Assembly: GCF_003614435.1 (NCBI RefSeq)
Contig: NZ_CP025546.1
Span: 1,550,001-1,614,000 of the forward strand
Length of the DNA stretch: 64,000 nt
Source: Mycobacterium paragordonae
GTDB lineage: Bacteria; Actinomycetota; Actinomycetes; Mycobacteriales; Mycobacteriaceae
Direction: 5' to 3'
The notes beneath the pieces are model-generated. The model ran no database searches. It was given only the letters and a program-made list of their open reading frames with translations, and was not told the origin of the DNA. Numbering within the stretch: the stretch's first letter is position 1; each line of letters begins with the position of its first letter. Shown one piece after another: positions 63,979 through 64,000 of the stretch. Both the position numbers and the translations under genes were made by a program.

Positions 63979-64000
63979 TCAGACTCCGCTTCGGGCCTTC
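63979..64000 (-). CDS. whiB1: WhiB1-like protein, last codons only
   Basis: The minus strand at the window edge reads KARSGV then stop. That matches the basic C terminus of WhiB1 (KARTGV in M. tuberculosis as I recall), which follows PdtaS in this position. Only six residues are visible, so the call rests on synteny. Confidence 0.6.

Overview
The window is high-GC actinobacterial DNA from a Mycobacterium. The recognisable genes are mycobacterial: MtrA-MtrB-LpqB, SecA1, a DesA3-type desaturase with its reductase, SigH-RshA, a TB7.3-type biotinylated protein, PdtaS, the last codons of a WhiB1-like gene, a 13E12-type HNH protein and a PE_PGRS protein. The PE_PGRS gene points to a slow-growing species, which is an inference. 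Gene order follows the M. tuberculosis Rv3252c-Rv3219 interval (recalled from memory) read in reverse, so almost the whole backbone is on the + strand.

Layout. 1-1621: alkane hydroxylase end, two rubredoxins and a TetR regulator in an overlapping operon. 1725-9058: sahH, tmk, mtrA-mtrB-lpqB and an LmeA-like protein. 9059-15765: accessory block with a Val-Pro-rich secreted protein, a membrane protein, two adjacent insertion sequences, a 13E12 HNH protein with a LexA-like box and an L,D-transpeptidase. 15766-20283: comF, long-form ribosome hibernation factor, secA1. 20270-26044: second accessory block (class III cyclase, degenerate HD-GYP/LuxR regulator, ABCG-like exporter, PhoD-like phosphatase). 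26135-35067: backbone again (MddA-like, SRPBCC, TrkA-C/Kef antiporter pair, Rv3235 family, Tgs3-like, Ppk2, DUF6912-like, ferredoxin reductase, DesA3).

35077-48846: third accessory block. An AraC regulator leads a tight oxidative operon (Baeyer-Villiger-type monooxygenase, ChoD-like oxidase, unknown protein, BKACE enzyme). It is followed by a second GMC oxidoreductase, a PE_PGRS-aspartyl protease, two hydrolases, DUF302, a thiolase and an HxlR regulator. 48833-51907: rsgA, aroA and SRAP. 52218-59393: fourth block, with a 3-hydroxyacyl-CoA dehydrogenase, uppP and a polyhydroxyalkanoate module (fadD, phaC, phaZ-like) divergent from a PucR-type regulator. 59371-64000: ybaK, SDR, sigH-rshA, the 24-residue ribosomal protein bL37, biotinylated protein, pdtaS, a strong bidirectional hairpin and the end of whiB1.

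The accessory blocks are mainly lipid or sterol oxidation, storage polymer and regulation. Several promoter regions carry clear paired palindromes: downstream of the LmeA-like gene, before the reductase and desA3, between thiolase and hxlR, and before hd-luxR. No single gene is an obviously undescribed system. The best leads are the 35-41 kb oxidative operon, the shared reductase/desaturase operators, the degenerate Tgs3 and HD-GYP proteins, and the SigH N-terminal extension.
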